Shown in pieces: positions 24,990 through 34,097 of a stretch of DNA of 64,000 bases; within the stretch, counting starts at the first letter, position 1; each line of letters starts with the position of its first letter. The position numbers and the translations under genes are program-made. Under the pieces are notes generated by a model. That model was not told the origin of the DNA and did no database searches. It was given only the letters and a program-made list of their open reading frames with translations. Source of the stretch: Nitrososphaerota archaeon (GTDB lineage Archaea; Thermoproteota; Nitrososphaeria; Nitrososphaerales; CADDZS01); NCBI GenBank assembly GCA_021325255.1, contig JAJPHP010000081.1, positions 1 to 64,000 on the forward strand, given 5' to 3'.

Positions 24990-27878
24990 CTAATCCCAGT
25001 ACGGCTTTGTCTGGATGAACTTTAGTTTAGCCTGAAGGAGGTCGTTGTAAAACTCTTCATCGGTCTCCTGCATCTTCGAGAGAACCTTCGAAGCTGTCTG
25101 AGGTCCTACCCCGTAGACGCACTGTGCGATTACCCCTTTTCTTCCGTATGCGAGAACGAGGTCGGCAGATCTTCTCGCCTTGGATAGCAGCTCAGCCTCC
25201 TCGCCTGACACTCTTTCACCCATGCCTTTCCTCTTCTTCTGCAGGGCGCTCTGCGTGTACCTCGCGGCGAAAAAAATCACAGCCAAGAGACTTGAGCCAC
25301 ATTCAGGACACCTCGGCTTTACATCGAGCGAAGCCATCCGCACGTACTCTTGAAGATTAGAGCAGTCAAAGCATAGAAGGCTGATAATTTCATTTTCGAT
25401 TGCGCTTCGCATAGATTCTGCATTGTCTTCGTCGTCAAAGCTCGTTTCAAACTCTGCGTACCTGCTCATGATATACTTTGCAAGCGGACTCGGGGCCCCT
25501 TTTGCCTCAAAGCAAGCGACTTCGAGAGTTCCGTCAGTGCAGCCTTTTAGCAAGCGAAGAGCTCCTTCAATGTCTATCTTCGTTTGCTCAGCTTCCCGGA
25601 GCGTTTCCTCGAAGATTGGTGTGAACCTGAACTTTACTGTGAGTTCTTTGAGCGCTTCCTCCGAGAGCATCATCCCCCTTTTCAGCGCGCCAAACCTCTC
25701 GGCGATGAATTTCATGTAGTAACCAAAAGGAAAGTGTTTTCTTATCACAGCTCGGAGAAAGCCCGGCGTTCCTTGGTCGAATTTCAAAAGTCGGGCCGCA
25801 ATGTCCGAAACATCGAACTCACCGGTCGTTAGTTCAATCAGTATCCTGTAACCATCGTTCCACCAATGCCGTATGAGGCCCTCTCTAAGTAGGATCTCCT
25901 CAAAGAATTCCCCCAGGGTAAGATTGATCCGGTCTCCGGCTGAAGTGTGCACTATTAGGAATCTATCGAACTTTTCGACCACTAGTCTTTGATCAGTTGG
26001 CACGGGTCCCAATGACAGTTGTGATTTTAACTCTGAAATGATGCATGCCCTGGAGCTCCTGTCGGACGGCCAGGACTTTGTCGCCTCTACCACACTTGTT
26101 TCGCCCATTTCCGCGAGAGAAGCGGAAATTAGACTCCTCTCCTTTCCCACCCTGGATGCAACGCTCTCTGGTATGGGCATTAGCTCTCCATCCCACCCGG
26201 GAACGGCCGCGGTCGGATCATCGAACCTCGTTACGTGGACGTTTTCACCCTCGATAGCTTCGATCTGCCACACCCTCCCCTTGATTATGAAGTGCACCCC
26301 GATCTTGGCATGAATCATCATAAACTCCTCGCCGAGGATTCCGATTTTTTGGTTCGTGGCGATGTCGATTACGTTGTATCGCCTCTCGTCTGGAATCATT
26401 GAGAGATTCTGAAAGTAATACTCTCGGCATTTTCTCTTTGGAAAGAGATTCCTGCCGGAGGCACCGACAAATCCAAGCTTTTCCATGAATTCAACCACGG
26501 AGCGCAATTGATTTTCTGAAAGATTTCTGTAAGGAAAAGCTCGGCTTACCTTTCCCAGCAAGCCCTCCAAGTTCAATTCTCTCTCGACGAGAAGGATTCC
26601 TGCAATTTGATGAGCTAGTACGTCGAGCGGAGCATTGTGGATGGTAACAGGCTCCAGTTGCTTCTTTTCAGCTTCTAAAGAAATTACTATTGATTCGAGC
26701 GCGTCTTCAGGTGTTACCGCGAGAGTTATCCCTTCTGAGGTCTTCGAGAGTCTGTGACCTGACCTGCCAACTCTCTGGATGAGGGGATTTACCTGACGCG
26801 GCGACATGTATTGCACGACCAGATCAACCTCGCCAATGTCGATCCCAAGCTCGAGCGTGGAGGTGCACACGAGCGCCCTGATATTTCCGTTCTTGAAATC
26901 TCGCTCTACCTTTTCCCTTTCTTCTCGCGGGAGAGAACCGTGGTGTACGGCTATGCGCAGGCCCATCATCGCAAATCTCGAAGACAGGAGCTCGGCATTC
27001 GTCCGGCTATTGACGAAGATAAGCGTCTTTTCGTGGCAGTCAACGAGATCCGCGATTCTGTGCAGGCGGGCCATCGTCTGGGCACTCACATAGAGTTCTC
27101 TTGATTTCAGTTCGTCTTCCGTCGTGGGCTCGATGAACTCGACCTTGTAACTGACGCTCTTTGGCAAGGAGCTCGTGTCGATTACCGTGCACCTTCGATT
27201 TGTTCCGCAGAGGAAGCTTGCGACATCGAGTTTGTTTGATACGGTCGCGGAGAGCCCAATCCTCTGAAAATCCTTCTTTCGAGTCACTTCGGCTAGACGT
27301 TCGAGTGCTATGGAGAGTTGAGAACCGCGTCTGTCCGAGGCCAGTTCGTGAATCTCGTCAATTATTACCCAGCGCAACCCTGCGAGATTAGTCCTCAATC
27401 GATCTCCTACGAGAATTGCCTGCAAAGTTTCCGGCGTCGTAATGAGAAAGTCCGGGGGATGGAGAGCCTGCTTCCGCCTGGAGCTCTGAGAAGTGTCTCC
27501 GTGCCTCAAGTCAACCGTCAAGCCCAGTCGTTCAGCCCAGCGCGACAGCCTCTCAAGCATGTCCCTATTTAGGGCGCGGAGCGGAGTGATGTAAACCAAC
27601 TTCGTCCCTTCGGCTAGTGAGCTATCCTTTTTTTCGATCAGGGACTGCAGGATAGGCAGGATTGCTGCTTCCGTCTTACCCGAACCAGTTGGAGAAATCA
27701 ACAGTACATTTTCTCCGTTAAGTATTGCCGGGAATGCCTTGGACTGAATCCCTGTCTCCTGCTTTAGACCCAGTTCGCTGGTTAGAGCCTGAATCTCGTG
27801 GGAAAGAAACCCGAATGGCGATTCGTCTAGTTCGGTCAAGAAGTCAAACAGTGAATCTACACCAGTGAACTCTCGCAT
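24990..27878 (-). CDS. Lhr-family superfamily 2 helicase
   Basis: A 962-residue Lhr-type helicase. Motif I is ISPTGSGKTEA (about 61-71), motif II is IIDEIHEL, motif III SATVSN, motif IV/V LIFVNSRTNAELL and STLELGIDIG, motif VI QRVGRSGHR. The winged-helix and Lhr-specific domains follow, and CSNLQEYVRMASLDVKPRCP with ECGSSLL forms a C-terminal Cys cluster (about residues 830-855). Lhr proteins act in DNA repair and replication-fork processing. Full length for the archaeal core type. It is followed by a small zinc-ribbon gene. Confidence 0.93.
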   Translation of the reverse strand: MREFTGVDSLFDFLTELDESPFGFLSHEIQALTSELGLKQETGIQSKAFPAILNGENVLLISPTGSGKTEAAILPILQSLIEKKDSSLAEGTKLVYITPLRALNRDMLERLSRWAERLGLTVDLRHGDTSQSSRRKQALHPPDFLITTPETLQAILVGDRLRTNLAGLRWVIIDEIHELASDRRGSQLSIALERLAEVTRKKDFQRIGLSATVSNKLDVASFLCGTNRRCTVIDTSSLPKSVSYKVEFIEPTTEDELKSRELYVSAQTMARLHRIADLVDCHEKTLIFVNSRTNAELLSSRFAMMGLRIAVHHGSLPREEREKVERDFKNGNIRALVCTSTLELGIDIGEVDLVVQYMSPRQVNPLIQRVGRSGHRLSKTSEGITLAVTPEDALESIVISLEAEKKQLEPVTIHNAPLDVLAHQIAGILLVERELNLEGLLGKVSRAFPYRNLSENQLRSVVEFMEKLGFVGASGRNLFPKRKCREYYFQNLSMIPDERRYNVIDIATNQKIGILGEEFMMIHAKIGVHFIIKGRVWQIEAIEGENVHVTRFDDPTAAVPGWDGELMPIPESVASRVGKERSLISASLAEMGETSVVEATKSWPSDRSSRACIISELKSQLSLGPVPTDQRLVVEKFDRFLIVHTSAGDRINLTLGEFFEEILLREGLIRHWWNDGYRILIELTTGEFDVSDIAARLLKFDQGTPGFLRAVIRKHFPFGYYMKFIAERFGALKRGMMLSEEALKELTVKFRFTPIFEETLREAEQTKIDIEGALRLLKGCTDGTLEVACFEAKGAPSPLAKYIMSRYAEFETSFDDEDNAESMRSAIENEIISLLCFDCSNLQEYVRMASLDVKPRCPECGSSLLAVIFFAARYTQSALQKKRKGMGERVSGEEAELLSKARRSADLVLAYGRKGVIAQCVYGVGPQTASKVLSKMQETDEEFYNDLLQAKLKFIQTKPYWD

Positions 27879-28882
27879 ATATTACATTAGAGTTGAAAGA
27901 ACCGAGCTACAGAGCCGCATTATGTGGTTGATTCGCCCCTGAAACCAACCTCGTATACCTGAAAGTATCAATTGCTCCGGGGCCGGTTATATTGCATTTC
28001 ACTTCTTCATTAGGAGCATTCAAATCTAGAAGCCGCTCAAAGAAAAGAAGAAGCTAGTGGGAGAAATGTCGGCACGATCTGAAACCCGCCGATCGAAGCG
28101 ATTCCATCGAAATATGAGAGTAGGAAAAATCCTTTCGTTCTATTGAAGGGCCAATTATTTCCAACGAAGTATTCCTCTGGTTGGCATTGCGATACAATTC
28201 CTGTGATGTGGATTCATTTCTACAGGATTGATTCCTCTGAGGAGATAAATTTCTGGCTCGGATTTTGATAGTCTTCCTTTCCAATAGGCGCATCACTTTG
28301 CCCTTTCACTTCGTTATCATAGTTTCCCAAAGTAACCCATATGTAATGAGTTTAAGTAGTAAAATCCGAGCATCTTTTTCACACAGGCGCTCTTTTTTGA
28401 TCCGTTCTTCAACTACGTTGAAGATGTGCATTTCTTGTAGCTTTCAGCAATGAAAATGTCAAATTCTTTCTATCATGCGCCAGTGTATCGGCTTCCGAGT
28501 GGCCGACGCAGCTACTCTGGTCACATCCTACCGAGCGCATACTCCACTCAGGTTAGAGGCCTGTCCCTCGCAAGGACGGACCCGGATCTTGTTGTCAAGT
28601 GTCACATGGAGGACGTTTCGCTCGGACCCTGCTTCTCGGAAAAACTACATGCTCGGCTACCACTTGGGCAGAGATGAGGCCTTGGCCCTTTTTCCGAGGC
28701 GCAAAGAAATTATCTTACCTAGAAATCCCGAGTTCAATTCGACGGGGTGTTTTTGAGAAGTACAGCCACAAATCGCTTGATTGCTAGCTCGGGTGTGTTC
28801 TTCGTCATAGAGAGAGCCAAGCTCGCTCCGGGAATGGACAGCTTTGCGCTGGAAGACTTCTTGGTCTATGCAGAGAAATGGA
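27879..28882. other. Gene-poor kilobase between Lhr and tRNA-Gln
   Basis: No recognisable gene. Three rightward reading frames look protein-like but match nothing I know. One starts at an ATG at 28066 with GGGAG upstream (26 codons). It overlaps a TTG-start frame at 28143-28268 (41 codons, containing SGWHCDTIPVMWIHFYR). The third is a 93-codon frame at 28475-28756. Several frames in A/G-rich archaeal DNA look open by chance, so none is called as a gene. The Lhr promoter should lie just after 27878. A structural RNA was considered but no known signature was found. Confidence 0.3.
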
Positions 28883-29049
28883 TGGTAGCCCGGCTCAGAT
28901 TCGAACTGAGGTCACCGGCTCCAAAGGCCAGTACTCAATGCAATCGGGCTCTTCCACATTCAGTATGCCCTGAAAGCTTGCTTGACCGACGTGCGCTCTT
29001 GCGTTCCAGCGCCCTCTGCTTTTCCTTGGGAGCTCTACACCACCGGGCT
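28883..29049 (-). tRNA. tRNA-Gln (UUG) with two probable introns
   Basis: The reverse strand holds an acceptor stem AGCCCGG / CCGGGCU, encoded CCA, T-arm CUCAG-UUCGAAU-CUGAG, and an anticodon stem CUGGC / GCCGG around the loop CUUUGGA, giving anticodon UUG. The sequence between acceptor and anticodon arm is far too long. Removing about 46 bases (near 28989-29034) and about 45 bases (near 28934-28978) leaves a normal 76-base tRNA with D-arm GUGUAGCGGUCAAGCAU. So one intron lies in the D-loop and one just before the anticodon stem; neither is at the usual 37/38 site. Exact splice points are uncertain by a few bases. A TATA-like TTTATAG lies on the plus strand at about 29102. Confidence 0.88.
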
Positions 29050-29171
29050 GCGGTCCATGGGCAGTTGTTTTACTGCGTGTTTACCTTTCTCCCATATTCG
29101 TCTTTATAGCAATTTACTTGTCAAATTATTGACGTTGGGTATAACTATTTGAAAAAGGCAAAACATGCCCA

Positions 29172-30368
29172 TTGGTAGTCAGCCAGCTCATGAGTAATGA
29201 CGCCAGCCCTGAATCTGCGCCAAAGCACAAGACCGGCGGCACTGTTTCAGTCTACGGGCTGAGCTCTGAAGGATACTTCATCTCTGCGAAGCTTGCCTCG
29301 AAGGGATATGAGGTCTTCATCATAGACGAGACGCTCGGGACAGCGATGGAACTTCGCCCCGAAATAGCTGGAGATTACCGGGAGTTACGCGCACTTCTGA
29401 ACGACGAGGTCCTGATGACGATCAAATCGTCGAGAGATTGTATAGCTGATTCGAAGGTCGTGTTCTTTGCGCCAAAGATACGCAGGATCAACGAAGACAT
29501 CCTATCAGAGGTAAAGTCGAGACTCTCCGAATTAGCGAAGAACCTCAGCGAGGGGTCGCTCCTAATCTTCTGTCTTCCTCTTGGAATCTCCGGGTCAAAG
29601 GAAATTATTGACAGGATCGAGCATGCATCTGGTCTGCAGAGCGGAAAGACCTTTTCCTTCTGCTACTCCCCGACCGAGCTCGGAAGGCCGCTTGTGTTTG
29701 GGTGCGATTCACCGCTCGCCGACCACGCAGCAATCATCGAGGCTGCGGGTTTCTCTACTGAGGTCCTCGCAGTAGAAAAAGCGGAGCTCATGCACGCCCA
29801 GAGGCTGATAGCAAGGTACTCCTCGCTCGCATCTACATTTGAATCAGCAAAACGCCTCACCCAGATGGGACACGACTCCCCGAGGGAGTACAAGCAAATT
29901 TTCGCCGACGACCTCAGCGCGTCCATATGCGACCTACGCATCGTTTTCGAGTCGCTTGCTAGCGGTGATCCGCTACTGTACCTTGTCTCGGGCTCGCTAA
30001 AGAGTGTCGATGGGTACACGAGGTTTCTCGTTGACAGGATAAGGGAATTTGTCCGGCTCAAGGAGCTCAAGGCGGCTAGGTTGAAGATACTGCTCTTCTC
30101 GGACAACGACCAGCTGGAAATGCGTGGAGACAAGATGGGTCTTGCAAATACTATCCTAGAGCGGCTGAGGGACTATTATTCGGACATTGAATACTTGAAC
30201 ATAATGAAGGAAGGCTTTACTCTGCCGATGGGGATGGACAAAACAAACCTCATGATCTTCCTCTCAGGTAGCTGCGAACAGAGGCTTTTGCAACTGTACG
30301 AAGAGCAAATATCGATGACGAAGACCCACATTGTCAGGGCGAACCTTCCGGTGGAGTTCATAAGGTAA
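29172..30368 (+). CDS. UDP-glucose dehydrogenase-like protein (degenerate)
   Basis: A 398-residue protein. SVYGLSSEGYFISAKLASKG and YEVFIIDE form a Rossmann start like that of UDP-glucose/GDP-mannose dehydrogenases, and SPTELGRPLVFG resembles their substrate region. The catalytic Cys segment of true dehydrogenases is not recognisable, and the GxGxxG is altered to GLSSEG, so activity is doubtful. It may be a divergent NDP-sugar oxidoreductase. The frame opens at a TTG (29172); an ATG at 29190 gives MSNDASPES and may be the true start. It lies 30 bases before an oxidoreductase gene in the same direction, suggesting one operon in sugar-nucleotide metabolism. Confidence 0.5.
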   Translation: MVVSQLMSNDASPESAPKHKTGGTVSVYGLSSEGYFISAKLASKGYEVFIIDETLGTAMELRPEIAGDYRELRALLNDEVLMTIKSSRDCIADSKVVFFAPKIRRINEDILSEVKSRLSELAKNLSEGSLLIFCLPLGISGSKEIIDRIEHASGLQSGKTFSFCYSPTELGRPLVFGCDSPLADHAAIIEAAGFSTEVLAVEKAELMHAQRLIARYSSLASTFESAKRLTQMGHDSPREYKQIFADDLSASICDLRIVFESLASGDPLLYLVSGSLKSVDGYTRFLVDRIREFVRLKELKAARLKILLFSDNDQLEMRGDKMGLANTILERLRDYYSDIEYLNIMKEGFTLPMGMDKTNLMIFLSGSCEQRLLQLYEEQISMTKTHIVRANLPVEFIR

Positions 30369-30398
30369 GAAAGTAGCAGGCCGAAGTGAAAATCAAAA

Positions 30399-31349
30399 AT
30401 GGCAAATCAGTCCTTGAGGATTGGTGTTGTTGGAACCGGCGGCTGGGGAAAGAATCACCTCAGAGTCTTTAATGAGATGGAAGTGCTTGCTTGCCTTTGC
30501 GATGCCGATCCCTCGAGAACGTCGCAGTGGACGGCAAAGTACGGGTGCAAGGGATACCTCGAAGTCGACAAGATGCTCGAATCGGAAAAATTGGATGCGG
30601 TAACAGTCTGCACTCCTACGACCACCCATTTCGAGATCGCGTCGAAGGTACTGAAAAGCGGCGTCAACGTTTTCGTCGAAAAGCCCATGACCGCGTCGTC
30701 CTCGGAAGGCGAAAGACTGGTAGAGCTTGCAAAGGACTCGGGCAAGTTCTTGACAGTCGGCTTTATTGAGCGATTCAACTCCGCTGTGAGCGAGGCGAAG
30801 ACCGCAATCAAGAGCAGAGCTTTAGGCGATCCGCTACTTCTCGAGTTTCATAGAGAGAACAAGTGGGCGGGAAGAATCACCGACGTCGGGATTGTCGCGG
30901 ACACGAGCGTGCACGACATAGATACTGCAAGGTGGTTGTTCGATGAAGAGCCGCGGGTAGTCTTTGCCAGAGTAGGCAACGTGCTGAGCGAAATTAGAGA
31001 GGATTTCGCAGCAATCACACTTGGATTTGAGGGAAAGAAGACAGCATTTCTGGTTTCAAACTGGGTAACACCGAAGCGGCTCAGGCAGCTTTCTATAGTC
31101 TGCACTCAGGGGGTGATAACACTGGACTTTATCACACAGGAGATCAGGTTTGACGACGCCAAGGGGACGGTGATACCAAGAAGGGATTTCAAGGAACCGC
31201 TCCTTGCTGAGATGGAGGCCTTCACGGATGCGCTGAGAAACGGAAGGCCGCCGCTGGTGAAGCCAAAAGACGGCCTGAACAACACAATTATAGCTGAAGC
31301 GGCTATCGCCAGCAGCTCAACCGGAACGCCGATCTACCTGAAGCTCTAG
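30399..31349 (+). CDS. Gfo/Idh/MocA-family oxidoreductase
   Basis: A 316-residue NAD(P)-dependent sugar oxidoreductase. The Rossmann motif is IGVVGTGGWGKNHLRVF at the start, the family signature FVEKPMTASSSEGERL is near residue 92, and the catalytic-type segment VHDIDTARWLF is near 170. This family includes UDP-GlcNAc 3-dehydrogenases that feed glycan and amino-sugar pathways. It probably works with the upstream dehydrogenase-like protein. The substrate cannot be read from the sequence. Confidence 0.9.
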   Translation: MANQSLRIGVVGTGGWGKNHLRVFNEMEVLACLCDADPSRTSQWTAKYGCKGYLEVDKMLESEKLDAVTVCTPTTTHFEIASKVLKSGVNVFVEKPMTASSSEGERLVELAKDSGKFLTVGFIERFNSAVSEAKTAIKSRALGDPLLLEFHRENKWAGRITDVGIVADTSVHDIDTARWLFDEEPRVVFARVGNVLSEIREDFAAITLGFEGKKTAFLVSNWVTPKRLRQLSIVCTQGVITLDFITQEIRFDDAKGTVIPRRDFKEPLLAEMEAFTDALRNGRPPLVKPKDGLNNTIIAEAAIASSSTGTPIYLKL

Positions 31350-31397
31350 ATTCTGCGGGTCTGGTCAAAGTATATATTTGGGATTACTCCCAGATAT

Positions 31398-32135
31398 GTG
31401 TTCAGAATTTCCGAAAAGCACCCAGAAAAAAAGGAACTAATTCACCATATGCCGCTGCTACCCTCCGAGAGTCCAAGAATCCAAGAGGGCGAAAAGGAGC
31501 ACATTGATCTTGGCTCCGAGCTCGACCTCCCTAGCCAGAATGATTTGATAATCCTAGAGGCGATTGGGGGCGATAGCGATGCCCAGAACATTTCCTTCCA
31601 GGGAATAAAGAGGAAGCTCGGGCTTCATCAGGAGACGCTCTCTAGGGCACTTCACAGACTCCAGCGAGACGGCTTCATAGAGAGACTAGATCACCAAGGC
31701 TACAGAATAAGCAACAAGGGCCGCCTTGTCATACTGGGCGATAGAAATCCTTCGACAACGCTGCACGTCCGGGGTGACGAGCAGCAGCACTATCCCGTAT
31801 CTATCTTGACGGCCAGGCTACCTGAAGATGCAAACGCGCAGGACATCGTCAGCAGCCTGAGTTACAGATGGTTCGGAAACCTCAGGTGGCTCGGGTTCGG
31901 CGAATCAAATGGCGCAATGACCATGAGCTGGATCACGAATGAAAGTGACCTTAAACTCACGGTGAAGATAAAAGACGATTCACTCACCATAGAATCCTAC
32001 GCCGAGAGCCCGGACTCTTTTTCGCAGGCGGTCAGGTCCGCTTACGATCTCTTTGATCACGTGACGAGAGCTTTCAGGGGAGACCTCGCAAAGACTCACC
32101 TGAATTCCGCCAAGGCTTATGCCCGAGCTGCATGA
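31398..32135 (+). CDS. Winged-helix transcriptional regulator
   Basis: A 245-residue protein. After a polar 45-residue start, residues 48-110 form a winged helix: QNDLIILEAIGGDS, then FQGIKRKLGLHQETLSRALH, RLQRDGFIERLDHQG and YRISNKGRLVIL. The C-terminal 120 residues are alpha/beta with RWFGNLRWLGFGESNGAMTM, similar in style to ligand or dimerisation domains of thaumarchaeal regulators, but unassigned. The frame opens at a GTG at 31398; an ATG 17 codons on (MPLLPSES) is possible. It precedes the proteasome genes but is separated from them by a hairpin. Confidence 0.7.
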   Translation: MFRISEKHPEKKELIHHMPLLPSESPRIQEGEKEHIDLGSELDLPSQNDLIILEAIGGDSDAQNISFQGIKRKLGLHQETLSRALHRLQRDGFIERLDHQGYRISNKGRLVILGDRNPSTTLHVRGDEQQHYPVSILTARLPEDANAQDIVSSLSYRWFGNLRWLGFGESNGAMTMSWITNESDLKLTVKIKDDSLTIESYAESPDSFSQAVRSAYDLFDHVTRAFRGDLAKTHLNSAKAYARAA

Positions 32136-32164
32136 GCCACAGTCAACGTAACTAGAGCTCGTTG

Positions 32165-32198
32165 CGAGTCACACCCTCATTCTTTCCGGAGTGACTCG
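32165..32198. terminator. Perfect 8-bp inverted repeat after the regulator gene
   Basis: CGAGTCAC at 32165-32172 pairs exactly with GTGACTCG at 32191-32198 across an 18-base spacer. It lies 30 bases after the regulator stop and 90 bases before the proteasome beta start. It could be a transcript end or an operator for the proteasome promoter. No T-run follows directly. Confidence 0.4.
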
Positions 32199-32287
32199 AT
32201 TCTGCTCCTAGTTAGTCAATAACTAATGTGCGATTCCTATACTTCTGTCACTGTATTCAAAAAGAGAAATGAATGGTGACACAATAG

Positions 32288-32878
32288 TTGACTACAATAG
32301 TTGGAATAAGCTGCATGGACGGCGTGGTGCTCTCGTCCGACAGGAGGGCGAGCAAGGGTTTTTTCATAGGCTCAAAGATCACGCAAAAGATACTACAGAT
32401 AGACGACACAATCGGCGTTGCGATCGCGGGGCAGGTCTCTGACGCAGAGTATCTGGTGAACGCGGTCCGGGCTGAGAGGAAGCTTGTGACTCTTCAGCGA
32501 GGCTACCCCCTGACGGTGAAGGAGACCGCCAAACTCATCGCGAACATTGCCTACAACGGCATGAAGAACTACCAGCCGTATCTAGCTGAGTTTATCGTGG
32601 CAGGCGTTGACCTGACAGGCCCCCACGTACTCATTTCAGATATGAGCGGCGCCGTCTCTGCAGAGAACTTTGTTTCGACGGGCTCCGGGAGTCCGATAGC
32701 CTACGGCGTGCTCGAGAGCACATACAAAGAGGGCCTCAGCCTAGAGGAGGGAAAGGAAGTTGCTTCCTCTGCGGTTAGGGCAGCGATGGAAAGAGATCCA
32801 GGATCAGGTAATGGTATAGATGTGGTAACAATTCCCACGTCGGCGCTGCAGTTGTCGGTGGCTGCCAGGACCAACTAA
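32288..32878 (+). CDS. psmB: Proteasome subunit beta
   Basis: A 196-residue beta subunit of the 20S proteasome. It starts (TTG) directly with TTIVGISCMDGVVLSSDRR; after removal of Met the first Thr is Thr1, Asp17 is in SSDRR, and Lys33 is in KITQK, the complete catalytic triad. There is therefore essentially no propeptide, unlike most archaeal beta subunits, so it would not need autolytic maturation beyond Met removal. GSGSPIAYGVLE and GSGNGIDVV are the other conserved sites. It is 11 bases upstream of the alpha gene, a probable operon. A second beta is likely elsewhere. Confidence 0.94.
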   Translation: MTTIVGISCMDGVVLSSDRRASKGFFIGSKITQKILQIDDTIGVAIAGQVSDAEYLVNAVRAERKLVTLQRGYPLTVKETAKLIANIAYNGMKNYQPYLAEFIVAGVDLTGPHVLISDMSGAVSAENFVSTGSGSPIAYGVLESTYKEGLSLEEGKEVASSAVRAAMERDPGSGNGIDVVTIPTSALQLSVAARTN

Positions 32879-32889
32879 CTTGAAGAGAG

Positions 32890-33600
32890 GTGAAAACAAA
32901 GAAAATGGAATCTCCACAGCAGCAGACACAGCAGCAGCTCAGCGGTAGAGCTCCGTACTTCTACGGGCCTGAGGGAACGCTCGTCCAGGTTGATTTCGCC
33001 CTTGAGGCTGTAAATCGCGGCTCGACAACCGTTGGGATAAAGACGCAGGAGCACGCGGTGCTGGCAAGCCAGCTCAAACCGACGAGGCCCTTGATTGATC
33101 CTTCGGAAAAGGTGTTCCAGATTGACGACCACCTTGGCGCGACAGGCGCAGGATACATCGGCGACGTGCTGAAACTCGTCCAGGAGCTGAGGGTCGAAGC
33201 CCAAAGGCACAACCTGACCTTCGGCTCTCCCATAGACGTGAAGACGTCAGCCGAGGGCCTGAGTTCCTACCTGCACCAGTACACCATATACGCGGTGAGG
33301 CCTCTCGGAGCGTCAGTGATAATGACGGGAATCGACCCCACCGGTCTCCAGCTCTACCAGGTGGATCCTTCCGGGACTTTCTTCCGGGGCTCTGCCTTCG
33401 CGATAGGTCACAGCTCTGATCAGGCGATTGAGCTGATACAGAGGAAATATGATCCAAGAATGTCGCTTGAGGGACTGACCGCTCTCGCAACGGAGGCAAT
33501 CCGGAGCGCGACAAATGAACAGGATTCGCCGATCGAGATGGGAATAGTCTCAAAGGCGACGTCCAAGTTCGTGAAGGCAGCTCCTGTCCTCGCCTCCTGA
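32890..33600 (+). CDS. psmA: Divergent proteasome subunit alpha
   Basis: A 236-residue alpha-type subunit (GTG start; ATG at 32905 also possible). The gate-ring core GPEGTLVQVDFALEAVNRGS corresponds to the SPEGRL(Y/F)QVEYA-EAV of typical alpha subunits, and ATGAGYIGD and PLGASVIMTGID match. The conserved Tyr-Asp-Arg that normally lies a few residues before the SPEG box, and closes the gate, is missing: here it reads RAPYFYGPEG. The N-terminus is Gln-rich. It may be a specialised paralog with altered gating or a divergent main subunit. The operon ends with a strong hairpin. Confidence 0.88.
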   Translation: MKTKKMESPQQQTQQQLSGRAPYFYGPEGTLVQVDFALEAVNRGSTTVGIKTQEHAVLASQLKPTRPLIDPSEKVFQIDDHLGATGAGYIGDVLKLVQELRVEAQRHNLTFGSPIDVKTSAEGLSSYLHQYTIYAVRPLGASVIMTGIDPTGLQLYQVDPSGTFFRGSAFAIGHSSDQAIELIQRKYDPRMSLEGLTALATEAIRSATNEQDSPIEMGIVSKATSKFVKAAPVLAS

Positions 33601-33634
33601 AAACGAGAGAGAAAAGAAGCACTAGTCGGGGGAC

Positions 33635-33662
33635 TCTGACAGGCTATTTTTTGCCTGTCAGA
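33635..33662. terminator. Strong hairpin after the proteasome operon
   Basis: TCTGACAGGC at 33635-33644 pairs perfectly over ten bases with GCCTGTCAGA at 33653-33662, and the loop is T-rich (TATTTTTT). It starts 35 bases after the alpha stop. The T-rich loop and A/T-rich flank fit a transcript end, possibly working in both directions. Confidence 0.65.
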
Positions 33663-34097
33663 TCCTAATTTCCATTTTTTCGATCCAAAGATTTGGTCTG
33701 GAGCCGAAAATTCTACGTTACAGAGATTCGAATCTAGGCATGTGCTCGTCGTAACGCTGGAACTTTGAATACGGGATGCGCCCTACGTTTATGGTGTCGC
33801 GTTGTCCCACTTTATGATATTCAAACCTTCATCCTTTCTTCTATTCGAGGTCATCCAATTGAGTTCCTGACACTTTTCGTGAAGTCTTGTACAACCTAGT
33901 CTAAACCACTTACTTGTTTCGGCATACTGTGTGCCCTAGTCATTTTGAAATGTGTTCTTCCGGCTTATGAGAGGACAGCGAGTTTTCGAGAAATTTGTCA
34001 AGTATCTGAGGCCGCAGCATGCGGAAATACGGATGCTTCGAAAATAACGTGGCCGCTAAAAATCGAATTTTACAACTGAATGCACTCTGCATTGGTT
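33663..34097. other. Intergenic stretch without a firm gene
   Basis: No recognised gene. On the reverse strand a frame from a GTG at 33810 to a stop at 33718 encodes 30 residues (contains NVGRIPYSKFQRYDEHMP) and looks protein-like, but there is no family match and the frame is open a little upstream without a start. Frames on the plus strand at 33940-34080 look equally open in all three phases, so openness alone is weak evidence here. Confidence 0.25.

Noticed and set aside
28203..28240. Box C/D-like pattern (GTGATGT ... CTGA)
   Set aside because: No clear internal C'/D' boxes and only a three-pair terminal stem; could be chance.
28440..28790. Possible SRP RNA or RNase P RNA
   Set aside because: I looked for the SRP helix 8 motif and RNase P core boxes on both strands and found neither.
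33720..33740. T-arm-like GATTCGAATC
   Set aside because: The five-base stems around the loop do not pair and no acceptor or anticodon arm is nearby.
33940..34085. Open plus-strand frames
   Set aside because: All three frames look open and natural in this stretch, so openness reflects composition, not a gene.
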